A stretch of DNA of 64,000 nt from Candidatus Contendibacter sp. (GCA_029624675.1 JARSSP010000015.1:1-64000); one strand, 5' to 3'; shown: positions 47,943 through 58,210, counted from the first letter of the stretch. The notes: generated by a model not told the origin, from the letters alone. Numbers and translations are program-made.

Positions 47943-48893
47943 ATGACAACGATGACGGCGGTTAGGAAACAGACCATCCACTTCAACAAGCTTCAAAAGC
48001 GTCTGCGGCGGAGCATGGGCCGCGCCATTCAAGATTTCAATATGATCGAGGACGGCGACCGAGTGATGGTCTGTCTGTCCGGCGGCAAGGATTCCTTCGC
48101 CTTGCTCGACATTCTGCGTAATCTCCAGGCGCGGGCGCCAGTGCGGTTCGACCTGGTGGCGGTCAATCTCGATCAGAAGCAGCCCGGCTTTCCCGAACAC
48201 GTGCTGCCGGATTATCTGCGGAGCATCGGCATTCCTTTTCACATCATCGAGCAGGACACCTACCGCATCGTCCAGCGGGTGATCCCCGCTGGCAAGACCA
48301 CCTGCGGGCTGTGTTCGCGGCTGCGGCGCGGGATTCTCTACACCTTCGCCGCCGAGCACGGCATGACCCGGATCGCGCTGGGCCATCACCGCGACGACAT
48401 TCTGGAAACCCTGTTTCTGAATCTGTTTCACGGTGGCAAGCTCAAAGCCATGCCTCCGAAGCTGCTCAGCGACGATGGCCGCCACGTGGTGATCCGGCCA
48501 CTGGCCTACTGCCGTGAGCGCGATATCGCCGCCTATGCCGAGGCGCGGCAATTCCCGATCATTCCCTGCAACCTGTGTGGCTCGCAGCCGAACCTGCAAC
48601 GGCAAGCGATCAAGGCCATGTTGCGACAATGGGAGAGGCAGTTTCCGGGGCGGGTGGAAAACCTCTTCGCCGCGCTTCAGAACGTGGCGCCCTCGCATCT
48701 GGCCGATGCCCGGTTGTTCGATTTCGCCGGACTCGGTTCCCGCACGGGGGGTCGGACCTCGGCCTGGCTGCCCGGCGGAGGCGATGAGGCGGAAGACGCG
48801 GGCATGGACGACGAGGATGAGGCCCGCGCGCCGATGGCCGCCGCGTCCCTGACGGAGATCAGGATACCCTTCCCACCGGTTCGGCGAGTTTGA
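47943..48893 (+). CDS. ttcA: tRNA 2-thiocytidine(32) synthetase
   Basis: 316-residue 4Fe-4S tRNA-thiolation enzyme. PP-loop [15 protein letters not shown]; the two CxxC motifs CGLC and [25 protein letters not shown]. All match TtcA. The last 45 residues are acidic and unconserved, as is common. ATG 47943 or 47952 starts it. Confidence 0.94.
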   Translation: MTTMTAVRKQTIHFNKLQKRLRRSMGRAIQDFNMIEDGDRVMVCLSGGKDSFALLDILRNLQARAPVRFDLVAVNLDQKQPGFPEHVLPDYLRSIGIPFHIIEQDTYRIVQRVIPAGKTTCGLCSRLRRGILYTFAAEHGMTRIALGHHRDDILETLFLNLFHGGKLKAMPPKLLSDDGRHVVIRPLAYCRERDIAAYAEARQFPIIPCNLCGSQPNLQRQAIKAMLRQWERQFPGRVENLFAALQNVAPSHLADARLFDFAGLGSRTGGRTSAWLPGGGDEAEDAGMDDEDEARAPMAAASLTEIRIPFPPVRRV

Positions 48894-48956
48894 CGCTGTT
48901 TGAAATTCGCTGCTATCGTTGCCCCTTCCCAAATTTCGCCAGGAGGATGCAACCAC

Positions 48957-50084
48957 ATGAAAAAGCAACTGTTGACCTGGGTCGCGGCGGTCGGTTTGGC
49001 GCTGGGCGGCGGGATGGTTCAAGCGGCGGACACGGTCAAGATCGGCCTGATGGCGCCGCTGACCGGGTCCTGGGCCAGCGAAGGGCAAGGCATGAAGAAG
49101 ATCGTCGAGCTGCTGGCCGAGCAGCAGAACGCCAAGGGCGGCGTGCTGGGCAAGAAGATCGAGGTAGTGACCGAGGACGACGGCGGCGATGCGCGCACCG
49201 CTTCGCTGGCCGCGCAACGGTTGACCACCAAGGGGGTAGCGGCGGTGGTCGGCACCTATGGCTCCGCCGTGACCGAAGCCAGCCAGAACATCTACGACGA
49301 GGCCGGCATTCCCCAGATCGCCAACGGTTCGACCGCGATCCGCCTGACCGAGAAGGGCTTGAAGAAATTCTTCCGCACCGCGCCGCGCGACGACGAGCAG
49401 GGCCGCATGGCGGCGCAAACCATCGAAAAACTGGGTTTCAAGAAAGTCGCCATCCTGCACGACAGCAGCGCCTACGCCAAAGGTTTGGCGGATGAAGCCA
49501 ACGCCCTGCTGAAGAAAAAAGGGACGGAAGTGGTGTTCTTCGACGCGCTGACGCCCAAGGAGAGCGACTACACCGCGATTCTGACCAAGCTGAAAGGCGC
49601 CAACCCGGACGTGGTGTTGTTCACCGGCTATTATCCGGAAGCGGGCCTGCTGCTGAAACAGAAGAAAGGCATGAACTGGAACGTGCCGTTCATCGGCGGC
49701 GACGCCACCAACAACGTCGACTTGGTCAAGATCGCCGGCAAGGCGGCCGAGGGCTTCTATTTCCTCAGTCCGCCGCAGCCGCAGGACCTGGATACGCCCG
49801 ACGCCAAGGCGTTCCTGGCCGATTACCAGAAAAAATACAATGAGTTGCCGCCCTCGATCTGGGCAGTGCTGGCCGGCGATGGTTTCCGGGTGATGGTGGC
49901 GGGCATCGCGGGCGCCAAATCCACTGATGCCACCAAGATCGCTGACTATTTGCACAAGGACCTCAAGAATTTCTCCGGTCTGAGCGGCCCCATCGCCTTC
50001 GACGCCAAGGGCGACCGCGAGGGCGAGGTGTATCGGGTCTACAAGGTGGATGCCGACGGCAAGTTTGTGATGCAGAAGCTGTAA
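48957..50084 (+). CDS. branched-chain amino acid-type periplasmic binding protein 2
   Basis: 375-residue periplasmic binding protein, paralogue of the one at 11675 but clearly diverged (GDARTASLAAQRLTTKGVAAVVG, no Cys in the DD-C-E-P-K site). Signal peptide at about 1-23, ending GGMVQA. ATG 48957 follows AGGAGGATG. It is separated from its likely permease genes by a HicBA pair. Confidence 0.9.
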   Translation: MKKQLLTWVAAVGLALGGGMVQAADTVKIGLMAPLTGSWASEGQGMKKIVELLAEQQNAKGGVLGKKIEVVTEDDGGDARTASLAAQRLTTKGVAAVVGTYGSAVTEASQNIYDEAGIPQIANGSTAIRLTEKGLKKFFRTAPRDDEQGRMAAQTIEKLGFKKVAILHDSSAYAKGLADEANALLKKKGTEVVFFDALTPKESDYTAILTKLKGANPDVVLFTGYYPEAGLLLKQKKGMNWNVPFIGGDATNNVDLVKIAGKAAEGFYFLSPPQPQDLDTPDAKAFLADYQKKYNELPPSIWAVLAGDGFRVMVAGIAGAKSTDATKIADYLHKDLKNFSGLSGPIAFDAKGDREGEVYRVYKVDADGKFVMQKL

Positions 50085-50143
50085 GGCGGCCAGGCGACCT
50101 TCTTTCTTGCTGGAGGGAGCCGCCGCAACAGTGCGGGTTGATC

Positions 50144-50431
50144 ATGCTGACTTACAAGGCGATGTACAAGTTCGTGGATGGCGGCGTTCATGCCGAGGTG
50201 CTGGATTTTCCCGGGGCGATGACCTGCGCCGAAACGTTACCTGAGGCAAGGCGATTACTGGCCAGCGCCCTGGTGGACATGGCGGAGACTTGCCTGTTAT
50301 TGGGTGAGTCCTTGCCGCGCCCGGATTTGACTCTTACCAATCCTGAAGCGGATATTGAAGAACCCATCTATCTGCTGTTGACGGCGGCTTCCCGCGTCAA
50401 TGTGACGCCAGGGGAAACGGTTGCCGCATGA
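50144..50431 (+). CDS. HicB-family antitoxin, single-domain
   Basis: 95-residue protein with the HicB fold (YKFVDGGVHAEVLDFPGAMTCAETLPEARRLLASAL) but no DNA-binding domain at the C-terminus, unlike the HicB at 11132. It precedes its toxin, with an ATGA overlap. It lies inside the second liv locus. ATG 50144 is the likely start. Confidence 0.72.
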   Translation: MLTYKAMYKFVDGGVHAEVLDFPGAMTCAETLPEARRLLASALVDMAETCLLLGESLPRPDLTLTNPEADIEEPIYLLLTAASRVNVTPGETVAA

Positions 50432-50619
50432 AACGCCGTGATCTCTTGCTTCATCTGCGTCAACAGGGTTGCCAGTTGTTGCGGGAAGGTGGCGAGCACT
50501 CCATCTGGGAAAATCCGGCCAATCATCGTCGTACCGCCATTCCCCGCCATCGTGAGATCACCGAATTCACGGCGGCGAGCATTTGCCGGCAACTCGGCGT
50601 TCCTCTCCCTCCAGCCTGA
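50428..50619 (+). CDS. hicA: HicA-family mRNA interferase toxin
   Basis: 63-residue HicA: KRRDLLLHLRQQGCQLLREGG, then EHSIWENP with the catalytic His at about 24, and IPRHREITEFTAASICRQLG. It shares the LRQQGC element with the HicA at 10934 but is otherwise different, so the two are old paralogues or separate acquisitions. It ends 14 bp before livH2. Confidence 0.82.
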   Translation: MKRRDLLLHLRQQGCQLLREGGEHSIWENPANHRRTAIPRHREITEFTAASICRQLGVPLPPA

Positions 50620-50633
50620 ATCCCAGCGACATC

Positions 50634-51539
50634 ATGGAAGAATTCCTCCAGCAACTCACTAACGGTCTGGCCGTGGGCGGCATCTACGCCCTGATCGCTC
50701 TCGGCTACACCATGGTTTATGGTGTGCTCAAGCTGATCAACTTCGCCCATGGCGATTTGTTCACCTACGGCGCCTATCTCGGCCTGACCCTGCTGACCTC
50801 GCTGGCGCTGACCGACCGGGTCGGCTTCGCGCTGGGCGTGCTGGTGCTGGTGCTGATGGTGATGGGCCTGGTGGCGATACTGGGCGCGATTCTGGAACGA
50901 GCCGCCTATCGTCCCCTGCGCGAATCGCCGCGCCTGTCGGCGGTGGTGTCGGCGCTGGGCGCGTCGATCTTCCTGCAAAACACCCTGATGCTGATCTACG
51001 GCGCACGCTTCCAGGTCTATCCCGACGACATCCTGCCCGCCGCCACGCTCGACATTTTCGGCCTGTATGTCCCGTTGATGCGGGTGCTGATCGTGCTGGC
51101 CTCGGTGGCGATGATGATCGCCCTGTACCTGTTCATCCAGAAAACTCGAATCGGCACGGCCATCCGCGCGGCGGCGATTGACCAGGGCGCGGCGCGGCTG
51201 ATGGGTATCGACGTCAACCGGGTGATCTTGCTGGTGTTCCTGCTGGGACCGGCGCTGGGCGGCGCGGCGGGGCTGATGGTGGGCCTGTACTACGGTCAGG
51301 TCAATTTCACCATGGGCTGGGTTTACGGCATGAAGGCTTTTACCGCCGCGATTCTGGGCGGCATCGGCAACATCCCCGGCGCGATGGTGGGCGGTCTGCT
51401 GCTAGGGGTGATCGAGGCGCTGGGCGCGGCCTATGTCTCCATCGCCTGGAAAGACGCCATCGCGTTTTGCGTGTTGATTCTGATTCTGATCGTGCGGCCC
51501 ACCGGATTGCTGGGCGAGCGGGTAGCGGACAAGATTTGA
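50634..51539 (+). CDS. livH: branched-chain amino acid ABC permease LivH 2
   Basis: 301-residue inner-membrane permease: NGLAVGGIYALIALGYTMVYGVLKLINFAHGD at the N-terminus and FTAAILGGIGNIPGAMVGG later. ATG 50634 gives the family start MEEFLQQL. Part of a locus with livM2 but no adjacent ATPase genes. Confidence 0.93.
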   Translation: MEEFLQQLTNGLAVGGIYALIALGYTMVYGVLKLINFAHGDLFTYGAYLGLTLLTSLALTDRVGFALGVLVLVLMVMGLVAILGAILERAAYRPLRESPRLSAVVSALGASIFLQNTLMLIYGARFQVYPDDILPAATLDIFGLYVPLMRVLIVLASVAMMIALYLFIQKTRIGTAIRAAAIDQGAARLMGIDVNRVILLVFLLGPALGGAAGLMVGLYYGQVNFTMGWVYGMKAFTAAILGGIGNIPGAMVGGLLLGVIEALGAAYVSIAWKDAIAFCVLILILIVRPTGLLGERVADKI

Positions 51540-51563
51540 GGCGAACGGTGAAAGGGAAAAGAG

Positions 51564-52520
51564 ATGAACCGGTTTAAGCCATTCGTCGTTGCGCTGCTTG
51601 CCGGTCTGTTGCCGTTCGCACCGCTGTTTCTCAACACCTATCAGGTGGACGTGCTCAACAGCATCGGCCTATACGCGCTGCTGGCGCTGAGCCTCAACCT
51701 GATCCTGGGCGAGGCCGGACTGTTCAACATGGGCCACGCCGCGTTCTACGCGATGGGGGCCTACACCGCCGCCATCCTCAACACTCGCTACCAGATCCCG
51801 ATTCTGTGGACGCTGCCGCTGAGCGGGCTGGCCGCCGGACTGTTCGCGCTGGCGGTGGCGCGGCCCGTCGTGCATTTGCGCGGCGATTATCTGTTGATCG
51901 TCACCATCGGCGTCGGTGAGATCGTCCGCATCGCCCTGGTCAACGACGTGTTCGGCATCACCGGCGGCGCTAACGGCATCTTCGGCATCAGCCGCCCCCG
52001 GCTGTTCGGCTGGGTCATCCGCCGGCCGGAAGAATTTTTCTATCTGATCTGGGGCTTCGTCGCGCTGACCATTTTCCTGTTCCTGCGACTCAAGCAGTCG
52101 CGGTTCGGGCGGGCGCTCAACTACCTGCGCGAGGACGAGGTGGCGGCGGAGGGCAGCGGGATCAACACCGCTTATTACAAGCTGGCGGCGTTCGGCCTGG
52201 GCGCGGCCTGGGCTGGGATGGCTGGAACACTCTTCGCCGCCAAGATGACCATCATCTCGCCGGAGTCCTTTAGCTTCTGGGAATCGGTGGTGCTATTCAT
52301 GATCGTCATTCTCGGCGGAGCGGGCAGCATCCCCGGCGTACTGCTGGCGGCGTTTCTGGTGGTGGGTCTGCCGGAACTGTTCCGCGAGTTCGCCGGCGCC
52401 CGGATGCTGGTGTTCGGGCTGGTGATGATGGTGATGATGGTGATCCGTCCGCAGGGTTTGCTGCCGACCCGGGGCCGGCGCTTTTCGCTGGCCGCGCGGG
52501 TCAAGGAAACGGGGCGGTGA
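51564..52520 (+). CDS. livM: branched-chain amino acid ABC permease LivM 2, short form
   Basis: 318-residue inner-membrane permease with the normal LivM length: GLYALLALSLNLILGEAGLFNMGHAAFY, LRGDYLLIVTIGVGEIVRIAL, FGITGGANGIFGI. The stop is followed by a short hairpin (AACGCC-GCAAG-GGCGTT at 52571-52587) and no livG or livF; the ATPases may be those of the first locus. Confidence 0.93.
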   Translation: MNRFKPFVVALLAGLLPFAPLFLNTYQVDVLNSIGLYALLALSLNLILGEAGLFNMGHAAFYAMGAYTAAILNTRYQIPILWTLPLSGLAAGLFALAVARPVVHLRGDYLLIVTIGVGEIVRIALVNDVFGITGGANGIFGISRPRLFGWVIRRPEEFFYLIWGFVALTIFLFLRLKQSRFGRALNYLREDEVAAEGSGINTAYYKLAAFGLGAAWAGMAGTLFAAKMTIISPESFSFWESVVLFMIVILGGAGSIPGVLLAAFLVVGLPELFREFAGARMLVFGLVMMVMMVIRPQGLLPTRGRRFSLAARVKETGR

Positions 52521-52630
52521 GCGACGCGCTTTTCCCTGGTCCGGGGATTTAATCCGTGGGCTGACCCCACAACGCCGCAAGGGCGTTTATGGTTATACCG
52601 ATCCATTGCATTTTCTGGAGGCGATAACCC

Positions 52631-53818
52631 ATGAACCGAACCCGATGGCTGTATCCGCTAGGCGTCCTGCTGGTGCTCGGCGCCGGGCCGCTGGACGCAC
52701 TGGCCCGGATCAAGCTCACCACCCTGCCGGTGCGCGAGCGGGTGGAAATCCAGCTCGATCATCCCCAGATCGCCCTGGTCGAGGAGGAGCGCATCGTTCC
52801 CCTGGTCAAAGGCGTCAACCAGGTGGATTTCTCCTGGGCCAATACCCGCATCGACCCCGATACTTTGGTGCTGCGCATCCTGCCGCCGCCCGCCGATCAG
52901 CCGCTGGACGCCAAGGTACTCTCGGTCAGCTATCCGCCCAACGAAACCGCGCTGGTCTGGGCGGTTGCCGCCAGTGCCTCCGGCGCGGCGCGGGTGCGGA
53001 TCAGCTACGTTCTGGGCGGTCTGGGCAAGAATTTTCACTACCGCGCCGTGGCTGACCGCGACGAGAAGACCCTGAGTCTGGCGCAATACCTGCGGGTCAA
53101 TAACAACGCCAACGAAGCCTACGACGCCGCCGAATTCTGGGCCGGCGTCGGCGAACGCTTCGGCAAGCCGCTGGGCCTGAGCGAGACCAAGGAAGTGCAA
53201 CTGAGCCGTTTTACCGCCGTGCCGGTGCGCAAGACCTACACCAGCCATCCAGTGGAGTTCGGCTATCTCGACCGCGCCCAGGACAAGCTCAACGTGCCGA
53301 TGCACTACGTGGTCAAGAACGCGGGCGGCGCTCTCGGCAAGGAACCGCTGCCGGAAGGCAAGGCCCGCATCTTCCAGGACGACGGCAAGGGCGGAACCGC
53401 GTTTCTGGGCGAGGACCGGGGCAAGTTCACCGCGCCCGACGACGAGTTGAAGCTTTATCTGGGCTTGGCGCGCGACATCGCGGTGCGGCGCACCGTGGAC
53501 CGCAACGAGCGCCAGCGCATCGCCGGCAATCTGTACCGCTACGACGTGACCCTGAAATACGAGATCGAGAACTTCAAGGACACGCCGGTCACGCTCGACA
53601 TCACCGAGAGCGTCCGCCAGATTCGCGACCAGATTCGCGGCGACAGCGGCCGCGACCCGGAATGGCAACTGGGCGACGGCAGCCTGCGCAGTCCTGATCC
53701 CGAAAAGAGCGACGCCGACAAGTTGCTGTTTCACGTCGATCTACCGGCTCGCCCCGCCGACGGCCAGGCGCAAAAGCAGATTCATACCCTGCGGCTAACC
53801 CTGAATAACGAGTGGTGA
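52631..53818 (+). CDS. exported DUF4139-like protein A
   Basis: 395 residues, signal peptide at about 1-24, then a beta-rich ectodomain. Shares the motif GVNQVDFSWANTRIDPDTL with the next gene (GVNPLQFSWANTLIDPTSV), so the two are tandem paralogues. A DUF4139-like domain is likely in the C-terminal half. It lacks the Met/Ala/Pro-rich linker of protein B. Ends 5 bp before it. Envelope function unknown. Confidence 0.75.
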   Translation: MNRTRWLYPLGVLLVLGAGPLDALARIKLTTLPVRERVEIQLDHPQIALVEEERIVPLVKGVNQVDFSWANTRIDPDTLVLRILPPPADQPLDAKVLSVSYPPNETALVWAVAASASGAARVRISYVLGGLGKNFHYRAVADRDEKTLSLAQYLRVNNNANEAYDAAEFWAGVGERFGKPLGLSETKEVQLSRFTAVPVRKTYTSHPVEFGYLDRAQDKLNVPMHYVVKNAGGALGKEPLPEGKARIFQDDGKGGTAFLGEDRGKFTAPDDELKLYLGLARDIAVRRTVDRNERQRIAGNLYRYDVTLKYEIENFKDTPVTLDITESVRQIRDQIRGDSGRDPEWQLGDGSLRSPDPEKSDADKLLFHVDLPARPADGQAQKQIHTLRLTLNNEW

Positions 53819-53823
53819 GCGCC

Positions 53824-55269
53824 ATGACTTCCAACCTGACTGTTCGTTGGTTGCTGTGCCTGTTGGGGTTGCTGCTGCCGCTGGCGCTGTCGGCCCGTAA
53901 CGTCGATCTCGCCACTGTCCCCGAACGGCGGATGGTGCAACTGACCATCTACAACTCCGAGGACCTGACCCTGGTCCGGGAAACGCGGGTGGTGACGTTC
54001 AAGCAGGGCGTCAACCCTCTGCAATTTTCCTGGGCCAACACCCTGATCGATCCCACCTCGGTGGAGCTGAAATTCCGCGAGCCGAAGACCGGTCTGGAAG
54101 TGCTCGACACCACCTTTCCGCACGACAAGCCGCAGATGTTGTACTGGAACGTGCACAGCGACGCCAACCGCGAGGCGACCATCGAAATCAGTTATTTCAC
54201 CTCCGGCATTTCGTGGGCGGCGGACTATATCGCTATCGCCGACGCCGACGAGAAGACGTTGCGGCTGGAAAGCTTCGTGCGGGTGACCAATCGCTCCGGC
54301 GAGGACTACGAAAACGCCCAGGTGCGGCTGGTGGTAGGCACCATCAACCTGGTGGAGAAGATCGCCGAGCTGGCGAAAGTGCCGGTTGGGCGAATCGGCG
54401 AACTGGATAAGAACGAATATCGGGACATGCGCCAGAAGGCCGCCCGCAAGATGATGGCGCCCGCCGCGCCGCCCGCGCCGATGATGATGGCTGGGGCCGC
54501 CTACGACGCGGCGGCGGAAATGGAAGCGCCCAAGGAAATCATCAAGGAAGGGTTGAGCGAGTATTTCATCTACACCATCGAAGGCACCGAAACCGTACCC
54601 AACGGCTGGGCCAAGCGGTTGCGCAGTTTCGAGGCAATGGGCGTGCCGATGACGGTCGAGTACCGTTACCGGCCCCGCGAGTACGGCGAGCAACTGACGC
54701 GGCTGTATTTGCTAAGGAATGACGCGGCCTCGAAACTGGGCACCACGCCGCTGCCGGATGGAATGCTGCGGGTGTTCCGCGCTAACCGTGACGGCTTGAG
54801 CTATCTGGCGGCGCAAAATCTGAAATATGTCCCCATCGGCGACAAGATCGAACTGAACCTGGGTTCCGACCCGGCGGTGGTGTTCGAACTGCTCAGGCAA
54901 AAGGTCTACCGCGACAACCTCTGGTTCCAGATCAAGGGCGGCAATCTCTACCGCAAGCTGGGCGAGGACGGATTCAAGCTGGAACTGGATAGTCAGGTCG
55001 CCGGCTGGGACGAGCATACGGTGTATCGGCAGAAAATCCGCAACTACACCCGCAAGCCCATCAACGTGCAAATCCGCCGCGAATACGCGGGCGACATCGT
55101 GTTCCGCGGCCGGCTGAATCCGACCCTGCACGATTTCCAGACCGTGCAGTTTGAGACCTCGATTCCCGCCGGCGGCAAGGCGGAACTGGATTATGAGGTC
55201 ATCGCCCGGATGGGCTACAACCAGAAGCAGAACCGGGTGGAATTGCAGACCGGCGAGGTCAAACCCTGA
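53824..55269 (+). CDS. exported DUF4139-family protein B
   Basis: 481 residues, signal peptide at about 1-23 (LLCLLGLLLPLALSA). Beta-rich N-terminal part, then a low-complexity Met/Ala/Pro linker at about 205-225 (MMAPAAPPAPMMM), and a DUF4139 domain with FIYTIEGTETVPNGWAKRL and an acidic end. ATG 53824 follows GTGAGCGCC. Forms an operon with protein A. These proteins are thought to be periplasmic or outer-membrane-associated; role not known. Confidence 0.82.
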   Translation: MTSNLTVRWLLCLLGLLLPLALSARNVDLATVPERRMVQLTIYNSEDLTLVRETRVVTFKQGVNPLQFSWANTLIDPTSVELKFREPKTGLEVLDTTFPHDKPQMLYWNVHSDANREATIEISYFTSGISWAADYIAIADADEKTLRLESFVRVTNRSGEDYENAQVRLVVGTINLVEKIAELAKVPVGRIGELDKNEYRDMRQKAARKMMAPAAPPAPMMMAGAAYDAAAEMEAPKEIIKEGLSEYFIYTIEGTETVPNGWAKRLRSFEAMGVPMTVEYRYRPREYGEQLTRLYLLRNDAASKLGTTPLPDGMLRVFRANRDGLSYLAAQNLKYVPIGDKIELNLGSDPAVVFELLRQKVYRDNLWFQIKGGNLYRKLGEDGFKLELDSQVAGWDEHTVYRQKIRNYTRKPINVQIRREYAGDIVFRGRLNPTLHDFQTVQFETSIPAGGKAELDYEVIARMGYNQKQNRVELQTGEVKP

Positions 55270-55296
55270 ATCGACGCGCGCATCGCCGCCCAGCCT

Positions 55297-55899
55297 TCAG
55301 GAAGTGATTCCCTGGGTGGCGAAATCCAGCGCGTCGTCGAGCCGGTCGTTGCCCCAGAACATCTCCCCGCGCACGAAAAACGTCGGAGCACCAAAAACGC
55401 CCAAGGCTTGCGCGGCCTCGGTGTTTTCCCGAAGTCTGAGTTTGTTCGGTTCCGACTGCGCCAGAGCGATGATCTCGTCCGCTGGAAGCCCAAGATCGGT
55501 CAATACGGCGCCGACCGCTTTGGGGGTGTGGATGTCCTGATCGTCGACGAAATTGCGCCGCATGATTTGCCGGCAATAGTCGCCGACCCACGGCTGGTCG
55601 ACGCCGATCAGCGCCACCCGCAGAGGCAGCACCGAGAGGCGGGGAAACGCGGTCGGCCGCCGCCACGGCACGCCGTACTTCGCGCACTGGCGCTCCATGT
55701 CCTTCCACATGTACGCCCCCATCGCCGGATGCACGATGAAGGGCGAGGTGTTCCAGCCCATTGCCTTGAAGATGGGGCCGAGCAGAAAGGGTTTCCAGAT
55801 CACCCGGACGTTGCGCCCGGCCGCTTCCCGCTCGATGCGCATGACGCTGATATGGCTGTAATTGCTGGCAAAATCGAACCAGAAGTCGATATCGGTCAC
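55297..55899 (-). CDS. DsbA-fold 2-hydroxychromene-2-carboxylate isomerase-like protein
   Basis: 200-residue kappa-class GST/HCCA isomerase family protein. The N-terminus DFWFDFASNYSHIS carries the Ser-type active site in place of Cys-x-x-Cys, then RVIWKPFLLGPIFK and FGAPTFFVRGEMFWGNDRL near the end. It would use glutathione. Substrate not known. Directly follows ptsP on the same strand. Confidence 0.88.
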   Translation of the reverse strand: MTDIDFWFDFASNYSHISVMRIEREAAGRNVRVIWKPFLLGPIFKAMGWNTSPFIVHPAMGAYMWKDMERQCAKYGVPWRRPTAFPRLSVLPLRVALIGVDQPWVGDYCRQIMRRNFVDDQDIHTPKAVGAVLTDLGLPADEIIALAQSEPNKLRLRENTEAAQALGVFGAPTFFVRGEMFWGNDRLDDALDFATQGITS

Positions 55900-55902
55900 C
55901 AG

Positions 55903-58167
55903 TTACTTCCCCACCCGCAACAACCCGCCCAATCCATGCTGTTCCAGAAAGGCGTTGGCGCGGTCGCGGATGGCGGTGGCGCTGTCGAGGTCGACCACCT
56001 CGGCTAAGAGCGTCTGAGCCTCGCAATAGGGAACGCTGCGGATCAACCACTTGATCTTGAGCAGGCTGCCGAGGTTCATGCTCAGGCTGTCCACCCCCAT
56101 CGCCATCAGCAGCAGAGCGCCCGCCGGATCGCCGGCCATTTCGCCGCAGACGCCGATTGGCCGACCCGCCGCCCGCGCCTGCTCGACCACATGGCGGGTC
56201 GCCGCCAGCACCACCGGATGCAAGGAATCGTACAGCTTGGCCACCCGGTCGTTGTTGCGATCCACCGCCAGGAGATACTGCGTCAGATCGTTGCTGCCGA
56301 TGGAAGCGAAATCCACCATGCGAATCAGCTTCTCGATCTGGTAAACCGCCGACGGCACCTCCACCATGATCCCCACCCGCGGCGTCCTGACCACTACCCC
56401 GTCCTCGGCCAACTCCGCCTGGGCTTCGCGCAACAGCTCCAGCGCCTCGCTCAATTCGCCGATGCCACTGATCATCGGCAACAGGATCGACAGATTCGGA
56501 TGGGCGGTTCCCGCGCGCAGCATCGCCCGCAACTGGGTCTTGAACAAATCGGGCTGATCCAGACTGATGCGGATGCCGCGCCAGCCCAGAAACGGGTTCT
56601 GCTCTTCGATCGGAAAATACGGCAAGGGCTTGTCGCCGCCGATGTCCAAGGTGCGCAACACCACGGGATGCGGCTCCATCATCCGCAACACCCGGCAATA
56701 CAAGGTGGCCTGTTCCTCCTCGCCGGGGAAGCGGTCGCGCAGAAAGAAATGCAGCTCCGACCGATACAGTCCCACGCCTTGCACCCCACTGTCGCGGGCG
56801 GCGGCGATATCGGCGAACAAGCCGGAATTGGCGTGCAATTCCAACCGGTGACCGTCCAGGGTTTCCGCCGGCAGATCGCGCAGATGCTGCAAATCGCGCG
56901 ACAGCTCAACCTCGTCGGCGATCAGCTTCAGGTATTCCTGGCGCAACGCTGGGCTGGGCTGGATGCAGACTCGCACGGTGTAGCCATCCACCACCACTTC
57001 CCGCCCGTTCAGCCGGCCCGGCGGCAGATTGCTGACCCCGAACACCGCCGGCACCCCCAGGCCGCGCGCCAGCAGGGCGACGTGCGAGGCGCCGGTGCCC
57101 CGCACCGACACCAGACCCTTGAGATTCTCCGGCGGCACGTCCAGCAACTGAGAAACGCTGATTTCCTCGCCCATCAGGATGGTGTGATCGGGATAATGAC
57201 GGTTGATCGCCTGCGCCTCCTGCAAGCGATTCAGCAACCGCTGGCCAAGATCGAGAATGTCGGCGGCGCGCTCGCGCAGGTACGGATCGTTCATCTCGGT
57301 GAAGATGTTGGCGTATTCCAGCACCGTGGCGCGCAGCGCGCCCGGCGCCCAGTTGCCAGCGTAAATCCGCTCCAGGGTGCCGTTCACCAAACTGTCGCTG
57401 CCCAGCAGCAGCGCGTAGGCATCGAACAGCGCCCGGTCACCCGCCGACAGCAAAAGACGCATCCGCTCGCTGAGCCGTTGCAACTCGGCCAACTCCGCCG
57501 CCACCGCCTGCCGAAACCGCGAGGCCTCGGCCTCCGGATTCTCGATGTCCTTGTCCGGAACTCGATCCAGCGCGGTGGCCGGAAACACCACCACCGCCTC
57601 GCCGATCGCCAAGCCGCGCGCGCTGGCCACGCCTTCCAAAAACAAGGTGTCCACCAGCGCATCGCCGCTCAGCCGGTCCAGCGCCTGGCGGATTTCCGCC
57701 TGATTGATGCAACCGGCCAGTTGCGCGGCCAAGGTCACCAGGAACGATTCCTCGTCGGCGGTGTACTTGCGCTGCTCGCGCTGCTGCGCCGCCAGCACGC
57801 CCAGTACCTTGCGCCGCCGGATGATCGGCACGCCGATAAAACCGTGGAACGGGGCCTCGCCGGTGGCGGCGATGTAGCGGAAGGCGGGATGGGCGGGCGC
57901 GTCATCGACATTGACCGGCTCGGCCCGGCTGGCGGCCAGCCCGATCAGTCCCTGCCCCAGCTTCAGCCGCACCTTGCCGACCGCGCCCGGCCGCAGGCCA
58001 TCGGTGGCCATCAGCACGTGTTCGCCGCGAACGGCGTCGGTCATGTACACCGAGCACACGTCGGTGTGAATGGCGGTCTTGACCTCGGCCACGATCACGC
58101 CAAGCGCCTCGTGCAGATCGCGGGCGGCGTTGATGTCCTGGATGATGCGCCGCAAGATATCCAGCAT
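55903..58167 (-). CDS. ptsP: PEP-protein phosphotransferase of the nitrogen PTS (enzyme I-Ntr)
   Basis: 754-residue cytoplasmic enzyme. GAF domain at about 1-160, then the PTS enzyme I body: phosphohistidine region SVRGTGASHVALLARGLG (His about 362), LDIGGDKPLPYF, QNPFLGWRGIRIS, and the catalytic Cys in PIGVCGEMAGDP. It transfers phosphate from PEP to NPr. ATG 58167 begins MLDILRRII. rppH lies just upstream, the usual gammaproteobacterial order. Confidence 0.95.
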   Translation of the reverse strand: MLDILRRIIQDINAARDLHEALGVIVAEVKTAIHTDVCSVYMTDAVRGEHVLMATDGLRPGAVGKVRLKLGQGLIGLAASRAEPVNVDDAPAHPAFRYIAATGEAPFHGFIGVPIIRRRKVLGVLAAQQREQRKYTADEESFLVTLAAQLAGCINQAEIRQALDRLSGDALVDTLFLEGVASARGLAIGEAVVVFPATALDRVPDKDIENPEAEASRFRQAVAAELAELQRLSERMRLLLSAGDRALFDAYALLLGSDSLVNGTLERIYAGNWAPGALRATVLEYANIFTEMNDPYLRERAADILDLGQRLLNRLQEAQAINRHYPDHTILMGEEISVSQLLDVPPENLKGLVSVRGTGASHVALLARGLGVPAVFGVSNLPPGRLNGREVVVDGYTVRVCIQPSPALRQEYLKLIADEVELSRDLQHLRDLPAETLDGHRLELHANSGLFADIAAARDSGVQGVGLYRSELHFFLRDRFPGEEEQATLYCRVLRMMEPHPVVLRTLDIGGDKPLPYFPIEEQNPFLGWRGIRISLDQPDLFKTQLRAMLRAGTAHPNLSILLPMISGIGELSEALELLREAQAELAEDGVVVRTPRVGIMVEVPSAVYQIEKLIRMVDFASIGSNDLTQYLLAVDRNNDRVAKLYDSLHPVVLAATRHVVEQARAAGRPIGVCGEMAGDPAGALLLMAMGVDSLSMNLGSLLKIKWLIRSVPYCEAQTLLAEVVDLDSATAIRDRANAFLEQHGLGGLLRVGK

Positions 58168-58210
58168 GGAACCAGCCTCGGCTAAAGACGACAATGGGTG
58201 GGGACAGCAC

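Noticed and set aside
47742..49955. Long minus-strand open frame upstream of the YdcH start
   Set aside because: It is antisense to ttcA and the second binding protein, which have clear families, signal peptide and ribosome-binding sites. Only the last 68 codons are a real gene.
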